DNA from: Piper betle
Lineage: Eukaryota; Streptophyta; Magnoliopsida; Piperales; Piperaceae
Length of the DNA stretch: 64,000 nucleotides
Direction of reading: 5' to 3'
Assembly: GCA_033002965.1 (NCBI GenBank)
Contig: JAURVB010012858.1
Span: 109,347-173,346, forward strand
A program made the translations under genes and the position numbers. Positions within the stretch are counted from its first letter, which is position 1. The number at the start of each line of letters is the position of its first letter. Shown here one piece after another: positions 44,198-56,018 of this stretch. The notes under the pieces were generated by a model. The model did not search any database, was not told where the DNA came from, and saw only the letters and a program-made list of their open reading frames with translations.

Positions 44198-44597
44198 GAC
44201 GTGATTGCATCCCATAATTTACTTATTTTTCTCTTCCGCATCGAACCCTTCTTTCTCCAAAAACTTAGTCCCTCTTTGTAAGTACACAAAACCCACCTTT
44301 TACTTTTAACATACAACCATCACTTCTCTTATATTTTCACTATCAAGTTTTCTGGTCTCGCATTCAGATTTGCTTACAAACGCACACACGTGCACGATTC
44401 TTATACGCGCATTGGCGTTTTAGGTGCACTTAGCACTTCGCACCTGTGGCACATCGTTGCCACTCCGAAATCCACTTTGTCTAAAAATAAGTGGTTCAAC
44501 GAAAAGGTGGGAAAATGGGTGGGATGAAATTACTATAAAAAAAAATAATCACAAAAAAACGTATAGGGTAACGTAAAATGAAAAATGGGGAAAAAAT

Positions 44598-44712
44598 AGG
44601 TTGCAACACGACGGCTTCCCAAGAGGTCACCAATCCAAGTACTACTCTCACTCACACTTAATCTTCGAAGTTTTGATGGGATCCAGTGCATAAGTGCTCA
44701 TATGATCGCACC
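44598..44712 (-). rRNA. 5S rRNA gene relic with small control-region deletion
   Basis: Both ends are present. TCTCGCCCAAGCACGCTTA is reduced to TCTCACTCACACTTA, a 4-5 nt loss in the internal promoter. Confidence 0.8.
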
Positions 44713-45116
44713 AGGCATGATTGTGTTCCATAATTTACTTATTTTTCTCTTCCAGCTTCGAACCCTCTCTTTTCCGACAACTTAGTCCAGCATTGTAAGT
44801 ACACGAAACTCTCCTTTTTACTTATAACATACCACTATCATTTCTCTTATGTTTTCATTATCAAGTTTGCTGCTCTTGCATTCAGATTTACTAACAAATG
44901 CACGTGCGTGCATGATCTTTATGCGTGCTTTTGTGCTTTTGGCACACCTAGCACTTCGCACGTGTGGCTCGCCGTCACCACTCTGAAATCCACTTTGTCT
45001 AAAAATAAGTGGTTGAATGAAAAGGCAGGAAAATGGGTGGAAAAAACATACTTTAGAAAAGGGTAATAATGAAGAAAATGTACAGGGTAACCTAAAATGA
45101 AAAAAAAGGAAAAAAA

Positions 45117-45220
45117 TGACTTCCCAAGATGTCACCCATCGCAGAACTACTCCCGCCCAAGCACGCTTAACTTTGGAGTTCGTATTGGATCGAGTGCATT
45201 AATGCTTGTATCAAAGCATC
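45117..45220 (-). pseudogene. 5S rRNA gene relic, 3' terminal bases missing
   Basis: TGACTTCCCAAGATGTCACC to TTGTATCAAAGCATC. About 13 nt at the RNA 3' end are lost. The control region TCCCGCCCAAGCACGCTTAA is the best preserved of segment II. Confidence 0.8.
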
Positions 45221-45280
45221 TGACATGATTGCATCCCATAATTTACTTATTTCTCGCTTCCCACTTCGAACCCTTCCTTT

Positions 45281-45285
45281 TCAAA
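45281..45285 (+). other. Target site duplication TCAAA, left copy
   Basis: TCAAA before element E, repeated exactly at 48181-48185. The spacer reads on (CCTTCCTTT...ACAACTTAGTCC). Confidence 0.92.
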
Positions 45286-46520
45286 TGTATAACCCTAAAA
45301 AAAATAATTAGGTTATTTTATTTAGGGTTTTGTAAAGTTTAGAACGAACTGTAAATATTATTTAATTAAATTAAATCTTCAAAATTTAATATTATATTAT
45401 TTTATAATGATATTTATAATTTTTGACCTTCAACATATCGGTATAATGATATTTATATTATTTTTAGGATTTTACATCCATTCGTATTAACTTAATAATT
45501 ACTTTTTGACTTTACATTATCACATAAATGACTTTTTGAATTCGACACATATTTATTTATAAAATTTAATGTAGTGACTTCTTAAATTCCACACATAATC
45601 TTTTATATAATGGAGAGTTCTATTGATGTTAAATAAAACATCCTTTAGATAGTTTATGAGCACATTTGACTCACAAACAAAAGGCTTTAGGATCGTGTGT
45701 CAACCTTGAAAAAATTACTGTGGGAGTCTTGGTCAACTTGAGTTCATATTTGACCACCATGCGCTGAGGGCTACTGGGGTCAATTAATTGACTTAATTCG
45801 ACACAGGGCAACACCCCCGTAAGATTAAATACTTGCCCCCATGCCGAAAGGGGTGACAGGGCGCAGTGGTGCAAGACAGCTCATTATGCACTTGTGATAC
45901 TGAGAGGGTGAGCCAATGGCAAATATCGGTGACTACAGGCCGAGGGACACCTAGCGTGTGTTCGCAAACATGGGATTGTAGCTGGATGGTCGGCCACCCT
46001 CCCATCATATTAAGAGCTCAGCATAGGCGCATAATCATTAAAAGATGTAATTCAGATGTTGTCGAATATATTAATTATTTCTTGTAATTATACGACTTAG
46101 TGTTCCTATAATTAACGCGGAATTGCCTCCGCAAGTATGAACATGGAAGGATAGGTATAGTCGGGATAGCTGGAGGACTCTATTATTGTACTATTCTTTT
46201 CTCAAGATTGTTTGCATGACAGTAAGATTTTGGTTCGGTTCATGGGGCTTAAATTATTCTGAGCATTTGTATATTAAATTTATTCTTATGGATTTATTTA
46301 AAATCTTGAAAGTTAATAGAAAATTAATAAATGAGACACTTAGTTGCATATCGTAACACTTGGCATGTGGCTCGGAACGGGCGGGTCGTTACAAGTTTAT
46401 TAAAATTATTGTTATGGATTTATTTAAAATCATTGAAAATTAATAAAAAATTAATTTACGAGACACTTAGCTTCATATAGTAATACTTGGCTCGTGGCTC
46501 GGAACGGGCGGGTCGTTACA
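45286..46520 (+). mobile_element. 5' LTR family E with duplicated end
   Basis: Starts TGTATAACCCT. It reaches GGGCGGGTCGTTACA at 46393 and then repeats its last ~127 bp (46394-46520), ending again in GGGCGGGTCGTTACA before the primer site. The 3' LTR lacks this duplication. Since both LTRs are copied from one template at insertion, the duplication arose after integration. Confidence 0.85.
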
Positions 46521-46522
46521 GG

Positions 46523-46534
46523 TGGTATCAGAGC
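46523..46534 (+). other. Primer-binding site (initiator tRNA-Met)
   Basis: Perfect TGGTATCAGAGC two bases after the E LTR. Confidence 0.92.
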
Positions 46535-47013
46535 TGTGTTTTTAACGAAACCATGCAAATCAATCATTACCTTGTTGAAAGTCTAAGAGTCAACTGTCCC
46601 AAGGGTAACATTTTTTTTATAATCGAATTGATCATTCTTTTATAGATTTAATTTTCATTATTTTTTATGGTAAATAATTATGGGTGTGCCAATTATGTGT
46701 CATGATAGGTGCACATGATGCTTAATCCAATGAGCATATATGGGATGTCTTTACAATTAGAGGTGTTATGTAGGTAGTATGGGTGGTATGGCACACCTGT
46801 GCAATATGGATAACCGTGTCATGGGACAGTGTGCCCCACTTTAGCTATGCATATGAGTGGCAATACTTAAATCAAGAAAAAAAAACACCAATATTTCCCC
46901 TCATCACCATATTATATTTTGAAGGGCGAAAATTCCCAAGCTAGGGAAATTGTAAAACCCCGAATTTTATCCTTATTATATTTTCGAGGACAAAAATTCC
47001 CAAGCTAGGGAGA
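46535..47013 (+). other. Interior of element E, no genes
   Basis: AT-rich, no ORF. Near the end the segment AAAATTCCCAAGCTAGGGA plus the next ~10 bp occurs twice (46931-46960 and 46992-47020), bracketing a copy of the LTR start TGTAAAACCCC. The purine tract and LTR edge have therefore been locally duplicated. Confidence 0.75.
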
Positions 47014-48180
47014 TTAAAACCCAGAAAAAATAATTAGGTTATTTTATTTAGGGTTTTGTAAATCTTAGAATGAACCGCAAATATCATTTAATTAAATTAA
47101 TTATTTAAAAAATTTAATAATATAAATTATAGATTTTGACCTTTAGCATATCGGTATAATGATATTTACAATATTTTTAGGATTTTACATCCATTCGAAT
47201 TAACATAATAATTACTTTTTGACTTTACATTATCACACAAATGACTTTTTTAATTCCACACATATTTATAAAATTTAATATAGTGGCTTTTTGAATTCCA
47301 CACATAATCTTTTATATAAATGAGAGTTTTGTTGATGTTAAATAAAACGTCCTCTGGATAGTTTGTGAGCATATTTGACTCACAAACAGAAGGCTTTAGG
47401 ATCGTGTGTCATAGTTGTGGGTTCTTCATCACAATACGAGGTTTGTATAATTACTTGAAATGTTATGTATTTTTATTTGGCAGTCTTGGTTGGCATAAGT
47501 CCACATTCGATCACCATGTGCCGAGCACAACTGGGGTAAAAGAATTAACTCAGTTTGATACAGGGCAGCACCCTTAAAAAAATTAATATGTGGGGGTCTT
47601 GGTTGACTTGAGCTCATATTTGACCACCATGTGCTGAGCGCAACCGGGGTCAATGAGTTGACTCAATCCGACACAGGGCAGCACCCCCTGAAAAGATTAA
47701 ATGCCTGCCCCAGGCCAAAAGGGGTGACATGGCACAGTGGTGTAGGATGGCATACATGGGATTGTAGCTGGCTGGGCGGCCACCCTCTCAGCATATTAAG
47801 AGCTCAACATAGGCTCATAATCACTAAAAGATGTAAATCTGATGTTGTGAAATATATTAATCATTTCTTATAATCATACAACTTAGTGTTTTTATCACTT
47901 ACGCGGAATTGCCTCCGCAAGTATGAACATGGAAGGATAGGTAGAGTCGGGATAGCTGGAGAACTCTATTATTGGACTATTCTTTTCTCAAAATTATTTG
48001 CATGACAGTGAGATTTTGGTTCGGTTCATGGGGCTTAGATTATTCTGAGCATTTGTAAATTAAATTTATTGTTATGGATTTCTTTAAAATCATTGAAGAT
48101 TAATAGAAAATTAATTTATGAGACACATATTTTTATATAGTAACACTTGGCTCATGGCTCGGAATGGGTGGGTCGTTACA
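47014..48180 (+). mobile_element. 3' LTR family E
   Basis: About 1167 bp, TTAAAACCCAG...GGTGGGTCGTTACA. The U3 half holds repeats of GACTTTTTGAATTCCACACA. The U5 half holds the GCGGAATTGCCTCCGC hairpin at 47903-47918. 5S spacer follows after the duplication. Confidence 0.87.
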
Positions 48181-48525
48181 TCAAACAACTTAGTCCTATA
48201 TTTTAAGTACACGAAACTCTCCTTTCACTTATAACATACCACCATCACTTCTCTTGGGTTTTCATTATCAAATTTTCAGGTCTCGCATTCAGATTTGGTA
48301 ACAAACGCACATGTGCGCGCAATCATTATACGCTCTTTGCCGATTTAGGCGCACTTAGAACTTCGCACGTGCGGCACCCCGTCGCCACTCCAAAATCCAC
48401 TTTGTCTAAAAATAAGTGGTTCAATGAAGAGGCAGGAAAATGGGTGGGAAAATATTACTTTTAAAAATAGTAACAATGAAAAAACGTACAGGGAAACGTA
48501 ATATTCAAAAAAGGGGAAAAAAATA

Positions 48526-48626
48526 GGGCACAACATGACGACTTCCCAAGAGGTCACCCATCAGAGTACTACTCTCACCCAAGCAAACTTAACCTTCGGA
48601 GCTTGGAAGGGATCTGGTGCATTAGT
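48526..48626 (-). pseudogene. 5S rRNA gene relic, 5' end deleted at microhomology
   Basis: The gene runs from GGGCACAACATGACGACTTCC to GGTGCATTAGT. It then continues as spacer CCAGCATTATAAG. Gene (ATTAGTGC) and spacer (CTTAGTCC) share TTAGT at the joint. The first ~17 nt of the RNA are lost. Confidence 0.82.
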
Positions 48627-48956
48627 CCAGCATTATAAGTATAGGAAACTCGCCTCTAACATATAACATGCCACCAACACTTCTCTTATGTTTTTGTTAT
48701 CTAGTTTTCTGCTCACGCATTCAGATTTGCTAACAAATGTGCACGTGCTTGCGATCATTATACACACTTTCGTGCTTTAGGCGCACCTAGCACTTTGCAC
48801 GTGCAGCTCACCATCACCGCTCCGAAATCAATTTTGTCTAAAAATAAGTGGTTCAACAAAAAGTTGGGAAAATGGGTGGGAGAAAATTACTTTAAAAAAT
48901 AGCAATAACGAAAAAATGTGCAAGGTAACGTAAAATGAAAAAAAGAGGAAAAATTT

Positions 48957-49075
48957 TGGCTACAACACGAGGACTTGCCAAGAGGTCACCCACCTTAGTA
49001 CTACTCTCACTCAAGCACGTTTAATGTCCAAGTTCTAATGAGATCCGATGCATTAGTGCTGGTATGATCGAACCC
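48957..49075 (-). rRNA. 5S rRNA gene relic, near full length
   Basis: TGGCTACAACACGAGGACTT to GGTATGATCGAACCC. The control region TCTCACTCAAGCACGTTTAA has changes. Confidence 0.8.
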
Positions 49076-49433
49076 GACATGAATGCATCCCATAATTTAC
49101 TTATTTCTCTCTTCCTGCATTAAACCATCCTTTTTCCAACTAGTTTGTCCCGCATTGTATGTACACGAAACTCGCCTTTTACTTATAACATACCACCATT
49201 ACTTTTCTTATGTGTTCATTATCAAGTTTTCTCGCCTCGCATTTAGATTTTCTAAGAAATGCAAATGAGTGCGTGATCCTCATACACGCTTTAGTGCTTT
49301 AGGCCACTTGGCACTTCAGACGTGCAGCTCTCCGTCGCCACTCCGAAATCCACTTTATCTAAAAATAAAAGGTCAATGAAAGGGCATGAAAATGGGTGGG
49401 AAAAAATTACTTTAATGAACGGTAATAACGAAA

Positions 49434-50324
49434 TATAACGACCTGCCCATTACGAGCCACAATCCAAGTGTTACTATATGAAACTAAATGTTTCATATAT
49501 TAATTTTCTATTAATTTTCAAGATTTTTAATTAATCCACAACAATAAATTTAATATATAAATGCTTGGAATAATCTAAGTCCCATTAACCAAACCAAAAT
49601 CCCACTGCCATGCAAACAATCTCGAAAAAAGAATAGTCCAATAATAGAGTCCTCCAGTTGTGCCGACTCTACCCATCCTTCCATGCTCATACCAGCGGAG
49701 GCAATTCGGTGTTAGTGATAAAAACACTAAGTCGTATAATTACAAGAAACAATTAATATTTTCCAAAACATTTGAATTAAGTCTTTTAGTGATTATGAGC
49801 TTATGCTGAGCTCTTAATATGCTGGGAGGGGTGGCCACCCCATCCAGCGACAATCCCATGTATGCGCACACACGCTACATGGCCCTCGGCCTATAGTTAC
49901 CGATATTTGCCGTTGATTCACCCTCTTGATATCACAAGTGCATAATGAGCCGTATTACTCTACTGCGCCCTGTCACCCCTTTTGGCATGGGGCAGGTATT
50001 TAATCTTTCAAGGGGTGCTGCCCTGTGCTGAATTGAGTCAATTCATTAACACAGTTGCGCTCGACACATGGTGGTTGAATATTAACTTAAGTCAGCCAAG
50101 AGTCCCACATAGTAATTTTTTTAAGGGTGCTGCCCTGTGTCGGACTAAGCCAATTCATTGACCCCGGTTGCTCTCTCCACATGATGATTGAATGTGGACT
50201 CAGGTTGACCAAGACTCCCAAATCGAAATATATAACATTTCAAGCAATTATACAAAACTGGAATTGTGATGAGGCATTCGTAACTATGACACATGATCCT
50301 AATATGAATGTAATTCTCTAAAGC
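49434..50324 (-). mobile_element. LTR family E fragment (3' part)
   Basis: Starts TATAACGACCTGCCC (complement of the E terminus) and runs through the U5 hairpin (near 49690) and the GCCACCCCATCC and CACATGGTGGTTGAAT blocks. The U3 part is missing beyond about 50300. A TRIM-C tandem follows at 50325. Confidence 0.8.
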
Positions 50325-50785
50325 TGTAACGACCCGGCCTAAAGTGCAACGTAATGGCCTAAGTAATTATTTTTAAATGGTTAACTGAAGCTAAAGATTT
50401 ATTGTCCATTCCTATTTATAAACAAGATCTTCTCCTTGTAGGTTTTAGATTTGGGACTAAGTTGAGGGATCTCACAATCCACCCACCTTAGGAAATTTTG
50501 TCCTTGAAATTCCTATACTTGGCCCATTGCTAGCCTCAACACACGACCTTTCTAGCCTGTGATCAGTAGCCTAGCCAACTTCCCTAGTCCAGCCCATCAT
50601 CTAACACAGAACCAGGTTGCTTTGATACCACTTGTAATGACCCAGCCCAAAGTACAATGTAATGGGCCTAAGTCATTTCTTTAAAATTGTTAACCGAAGT
50701 TAAAGATTTATAGTCAATTCCCACTTATAAACAAGATCTTCTCCCAGAAGGTATTAGATGTGAGACTAAATTGAGGGGTCTCAGA
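50325..50785 (-). mobile_element. TRIM-C: LTR, interior, LTR
   Basis: 461 bp. LTRs at 50325-50476 and 50633-50785. The interior holds the complement of the purine tract (TCCACCCACCTT) and primer site (GCTTTGATACCA, 50619-50630). This is the clearest single TRIM-C unit. Its right LTR edge lies four bases from the start of an A LTR. Confidence 0.9.
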
Positions 50786-50789
50786 ATAT

Positions 50790-52429
50790 TGTAAAGACTG
50801 TGGGGAAAAATAATAATAATAATAATTGGACGCGGGCGTGGTCCAGAAAGAATCGAACGCGGTCCGGGAAGGACAGAACGTGTTATATTATTTACCCAGT
50901 TAATTCTACCAGTTTAATTATTTACACATTTTATTATTTACTCGGTTACCCGGTTGAGTGAAATACGCGTGTTTTCACATACCCTAGCCGTCATTCTATT
51001 TTATCTTATGAAGGACGTCCTCCACCCTAGCCTTATTCTCTCATTACCTTCTCCTCTTCCAGAGCCCGCTTCTTCCTTGCTTGGGTATTCTTCCTATTTC
51101 TCTATTCTTAATTTTCATGCATGCATATTTTGAATTGATAATATGCGTGATAATTATAAGAATCAAAGTCTTAAATCAACAAGAAAGGAACTAAACTAAA
51201 TTGTATAAGACTAGAATCCTTGGCATGGTCGAAGCATTCTCGTGTTCGGCAAGATGGAAAATCACAGCAAGCTTCGCCGGGGATCCATTGCAGCATATGA
51301 TTGCAAGTCAAGAAAAAAAACCCTAGTCGTACCGGCAGATAGTCCCCCATGGGTGACCTCCTCGCGGGAAATAGGGCAGCGATCGTTCCAATTCATGGCC
51401 GATCTCGCCTGGTCGGACGCTGGTCCAGAGGTAGCGAAGCCTCAGGTGCAATAATGTTGTAGCAAGGTGCAAGAAATCAATTAGTGGCTGAAGTTGGCAC
51501 CTTTGATGGTTGTATCCATGAAGGCTAGCCTGAGGTAGCAAATAGCAGAAATGAAAAACAGAGGCGATGAGGATGGGTGAAGATATCTGGCCATCCTGGG
51601 TGGTGATGGGTTCCATTCTAGCCTGGGAAGGTCGATAGGGGGTCGAGGATATCGAGGCGACCACCCAATTGGGGCGGCAACGCTTGCCGTCAGTGAAATC
51701 GGCGATGCGAACGCATCACTGGGTGTGGCGATGACAGCATCACAGGGGCTGGAAAGTGGCCAGGGTCGACCGAGGTGACACTGTGGCGGCACAGAGGGGC
51801 TGGGCAGCGACGATTGATGGCGGCCGGAGGGGATTGCTGGCGGTGGCGGCAGGGCGGCTGGAGTTGGGAGCAGAGGATGGTGTCTAGAAAGAAGAAGAAG
51901 ACCATATGTGGCAAATCTATAAATATGGGCTGACTCGATATCGACTCGAGTTAAAAATAATACGAACTAGTAATCAATCTTGAAAAATAATTATTTTAAT
52001 GCGTTATGGGTTAAAGTTACTACCCTAATTAATTATTGGACGAAATCGACATGGCCATATGTAATAAAAAAATACGGTAATGATAAACGGTTAATAATTA
52101 ATCGGCGTAATACAAACGATTAAATTAAATCGGAGGATTATAAGTAATTAATAAATAAAGATTTTACCTTTAGCATATTGAATTTAATGTTAGGTAAATA
52201 AAGTGATTATTTTAATAATGGGTCAGTAATGTTGAAAGTGGGTTATTAAACTATAATCGGGTAAAAATCGCAAGCGTCAAACCTAAATAACATAATGAAA
52301 ATAAATAAAGTTTGAACCTTTATTGAGTTGAATAATTTAAAATAATTGTATTAGTAATATCTTTGAATTAGAATATTCAAATTAATTTAATCGAATTACT
52401 TAATTAATTAAATTACTTTTAATAATCTA
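50790..52429 (+). mobile_element. LTR family A, 5' half
   Basis: TGTAAAGACTGTGGGG through the CCTAGCCGTCATT, CTTGGGTATTCTTCC and purine-rich segments and the TGACTCGATATCGACTCGAG module (about 51.93 kb) to the AT-rich part. It is cut near 52429, where a minus-oriented A LTR begins. Confidence 0.82.
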
Positions 52430-54314
52430 GGCTCGGTGCATGGTGGTCAAATCTAGGCTCAGGCTGACCACGGCTGCCAAAAAGGGAAAATACAACATTT
52501 CAAATAGTTATACGGACCTAGATAATTCGTGAGTTAATGTGCAACCATGACCAACGATCCTAATTTGAACGAGAACATAAAATTATACATAAGTATAATT
52601 TTATTCGAGTAGAAATGCATGCAACTAAATGACCTAAATATATAATTATTCAAATTCGACTACATAAAGCAAGCAACATTCAAAAATATATAATATTAAA
52701 TTCTCAACATTTACAACAAGTCTAGTAACATAATTAATTATTCATGTGACATAATCATTTAAGTCATACTTTACGTTTTAAATTACATATTTAAATATTA
52801 ATTCACACTTGACTAATGATAAAATAATTATTTACTTATAAAAAAGTATTTAATTACTATTATTAGTATATTTTCCTTTGACATGATAATTACTTAACCA
52901 CGATCTTGACGATTTAGTTTAAAGTTATAATTTTTAATCACTATCATTATTAATAGCCATTTAGTGAGTAGTTGATACTTAATTCATTACATAAAATCTT
53001 GGGTATATCTACAAAATTTTATTAACTTTTTTATTAATTCTGAATATTTATCTGGCAATTAATTAAGTCATTCTAATAAATTATTTAAAATAATTTGTAT
53101 TATCCTAATTCAAAAATACTACTAATAAAATTATTCTAAATTATTCAACTCAATGAAGGTTTGAACTTTATTTATTTTCATTAAGTTATTTCGGTTCACC
53201 GCTTGTGATTTTTATACAATTATAGTTAAATAACCCATTTTCTACGTTACTTGTTATTAAAATAATCACTTTATCTACCTAGTATTAAATTTAATATGGT
53301 AAAGGTGAAATCTTCATTTCATTAATCCCTTATAACCATCCGATTTAAATTAATAGTTTATAGTACATAGATTAATTATCAACGGTTTATCATTACTGTA
53401 TTTTTTATTACTCATGACGATTTCATACCATAGTTAATTAGTTTAGCAATTGCCACCCAAAAGGATTCTTCTTCCCTACCGTCCTTTTCTTCTCCAACCC
53501 TTATCTTGGCACCAAAACCAGATCATGACCTTCTTCTCCAACCCAATTTAACAACCATCTAGAGCATCCCAACCAAGTGTGAACAACAAAATAAAAACAG
53601 CAAACGAGGCCTAACGTTCGTGCTTTACAGCAGCTATCCAAGGCGAACACCATCCTACACCAAGGTGCATGATGCCTGGCCAGTAGCACCACAGGGAACG
53701 CTTCCCTTCTCCCTGCATGACAACCCACAATGTCATGGCCAAGCGCTGTGAGCTTGCACGGCGTGAGCCTTGGCTGATGAACTGATATAGATGCCTAACT
53801 TGACCAGTCCCGAAGGAATCCCCTACAGTGTCGCCCATTATACCAATCACATGCACAAAAATCATAAGACTCTAGGGACTGCAACTCAATTATACTAAAC
53901 CAACCAATTACCTAGCATAGAACGTTGATGAGGCAACAAAAATAGCAAGGATGAAGCAGCATAATTAGCAAGGCGATCAAGAAATGCATGCATACGGGAA
54001 AACAAAACTGCAAAATATAAAATGAGCAAAAGAAGGATAAGGGAAGTATACCGAACAGGATATGAATACGAGATATAAGAGAGCCACCTAGAGAGGCGAG
54101 TAAAAGGAGAGAAAGGAGAAGGTGAGAAATAGGCGGCTAGGGTGAGGAAGGCGCCCCGCACCAAAAAATGACGGCTAGGGTATTGGAAAACACTCCAACA
54201 CTAGAATTTAACCAAGTAGAGAATAAAATATAATAATAATATAATAATGATAATAATTTCTCTAACGTTCAATCCTTCCTAGACCGAGTAATATATATAT
54301 ATACAATCTTCACA
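52430..54314 (-). mobile_element. LTR family A, 5' two-thirds, minus strand
   Basis: Enters at GGTGCATGGTGGTC and runs to the LTR start, here ACAATCTTCACA (complement TGTGAAGATTGT). The next 14 bp (54315-54328) are the complement of the element's purine tract (TAAGTTCGGGAGAT), so this is the start of a former 3' LTR with a sliver of interior. With the previous entry it forms a tail-to-tail inverted pair. Confidence 0.8.
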
Positions 54315-54478
54315 ATCTCCCGAACTTACATGCACTTTGGCGCTTTAGGCGCACTTAGCACTTCACACGTTGGGTCTCCGTCGCCCCTCCGATGGGTGGA
54401 AAAAAATTACTTTAAAAAATAGTAACAACGAAAAATATGTACAGGGTAACGTAAAATGAAAAAAAAGCAGATAAAATG

Positions 54479-54599
54479 TGGTGCAACACGAGGACATCCA
54501 AAGAGGTCATCCCCCATCCCAGTACTACTCTCGCCCAAGCACGCTTAACTTTAGAGTTCTTATAGGATCCGGTGTACTACTGCTGGTATGATTGTACTC
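54479..54599 (-). rRNA. 5S rRNA gene relic, full length
   Basis: TGGTGCAACACGAGGACATCC to TGGTATGATTGTACTC. The control region TCTCGCCCAAGCACGCTTAA is intact. Three extra bases sit in the GTCATCCCCCATCCC region. Confidence 0.85.
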
Positions 54600-54668
54600 T
54601 TGCCCAAGCATGCTTATCTTCAGAGTTCTTATGAGATCCGGTGCATTACTGCTGGTATGATCACACCC
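54597..54668 (-). pseudogene. 5S rRNA partial copy, tandem to previous
   Basis: Begins within TCTTGCCCAAGCATGC and runs to GGTATGATCACACCC, about the first 70 nt of a second gene fused to the one before. The junction uses the shared GTACTCT/ACTCTCG sequence. The flanking spacer on the right is normal. Confidence 0.82.
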
Positions 54669-55010
54669 AACATGACTGCATCGCATAATTTACCTATTTC
54701 TCTCATCCCATTCAAACTGTCCTTTTTCTGACATTTTAGTACAGCATTGTATGCACCCAAAACTTGCCTTTTAATTATAGCATACCGCCGTCACTTCTAA
54801 AATGTGTTCATTATCAAGTTTTCTTGTCACCCATTCTGATTTGCGAACAAGCGCACATGTGAGCGCAATCCTCCGCTACGTAATCCATTTTGTCTAGAAA
54901 TAAATGGTTTAATGAAAAGGCTGGAAAATAGGTGGAAAAATATTACTTGGAAAAATGGGAAGAACGAAAAAACATACCAGGTAACGTAAAACGAAAAAAG
55001 GGAAAAAATT

Positions 55011-55131
55011 AGGTGCAACACGAAGGACTTCCTAAGAGGTCACCCATTCTAGTACTACACTCTCGCCCAAGCATGCTTAACTTCGGAGTTCTGATGGGAA
55101 TCAGTGCATTAGTGCTGGTATGATCGCACCC
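55011..55131 (-). rRNA. 5S rRNA gene relic, full length
   Basis: AGGTGCAACACGAAGGACTTCC to TGGTATGATCGCACCC. The control region TCTCGCCCAAGCATGCTTAAC has one CpG transition. A one-base insertion sits in TACTACACTCTC. Upstream (minus strand) it keeps C at -1 and an AT-rich TAAATTAT near -24. Confidence 0.86.
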
Positions 55132-55501
55132 AATATGACTGCATCCCATAATTTACTTATTTCTCTCTTCCCCTCCGAACTGTCCTTTTCCGACAACTTA
55201 GTTCCACATTTAACATACCATCGTCACTTCTCTTATGTATTTATTATCCAGTTTTCTGGTCTCCCATTCGGATTGGCTAACAAATGCACACGCACGCACG
55301 ATCCTTACACGCGCTTTGGCACATTAGGCGGACTTAGCACTTTGCACGTGCGGCTCTCTGTCGCCATTCCGAAATTCACTTTGCCTATAAATAAGTGGTT
55401 TAACAAAAAGGCGGGAAAATGGGTGGAAAAAAATTATTTTAAAAAATAGCAATAACGAAAAAACATAAAGAGTAACGTAAAATGAAAAAAGGGGGAAAAT
55501 G

Positions 55502-55620
55502 GGGTTCAACATGAGAATCACAAGAGGTCATCACCCATCCCAATACTACTCTCGCCCAAGCACTCTTAACTTCGGAGTTCTTATGGGATCTGGTGCATTA
55601 GTGTAGGTATGATCACACCA
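55502..55620 (-). rRNA. 5S rRNA gene relic, near full length
   Basis: GGGTTCAACATGAGAATCAC to GGTATGATCACACCA. The control region TCTCGCCCAAGCACTCTTAAC is close to intact. Bases are lost in the CTTCCC stretch. Confidence 0.84.
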
Positions 55621-56018
55621 GACATGACGGCATCCCATAATTTACTCATTTCTCTCATCCCGCTTCAAACTGTCCTTTTTCGGACAACTTAGTCCAGCAT
55701 TGTAACTACGCGAAACTCACCTTTTACTTATAACATACCATTGTCACTTCCCATTTGTGTTCATTATCTAGTTTTCTGGTCTCCCATTTAGATTTGCTAA
55801 CAACACACACGTGAGCGCCATCCTTATATGTGCTTTAGCACTTTAGGCTCCCTAAGCATGTCGCATGTGCTGCTCCCCATCACTGCTCCGTAATCCACTT
55901 TGTCTAAAAATAAGTGGTTTAATGAACAGGCTGGTAAGAACAAAAAAATTACTTTGAAAAATGGTAAGAACAAAAAAATGTACAGGGTAACTTAAAACGA
56001 AACAAAGGGGAAAAAATG

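Larger units (their letters stand above)
42851..45285 (-). repeat. 5S rDNA relic array, segment II
   Basis: Continues the spacer cut at 30827. The first two units (42851-43590) have lost nearly all gene sequence by deletion: at 43200-43235 the spacer motifs CACCTAGCAC and ATGATTGTATCCC are joined, and only TATGATCACACC (43381-43392) remains of one gene. Four recognisable 5S copies follow at ~490-515 bp intervals. The segment ends at the insertion of element E. Confidence 0.87.
45286..48180 (+). mobile_element. Complete non-coding LTR retrotransposon E
   Basis: 2895 bp with exact TCAAA duplication. 5' LTR 45286-46520, primer site TGGTATCAGAGC at 46523-46534, interior of ~490 bp without any ORF, purine tract AAGCTAGGGAGA before the 3' LTR (47014-48180). 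The size lies between TRIMs and LARDs, so it must have used enzymes from another element. The U5 halves share the hairpin, the CACCATGTGC motif and the CCGAAAGGGGTGACA block with family A, which suggests A as relative and possible helper (inference). Confidence 0.9.
48181..49433 (-). repeat. 5S rDNA relic array, segment III
   Basis: Two gene relics and three spacers. It starts with the right TCAAA duplication copy and ends where a minus-strand E LTR fragment begins. One unit is shortened to ~430 bp by a deletion joining gene to spacer at 48621-48630. Confidence 0.88.
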
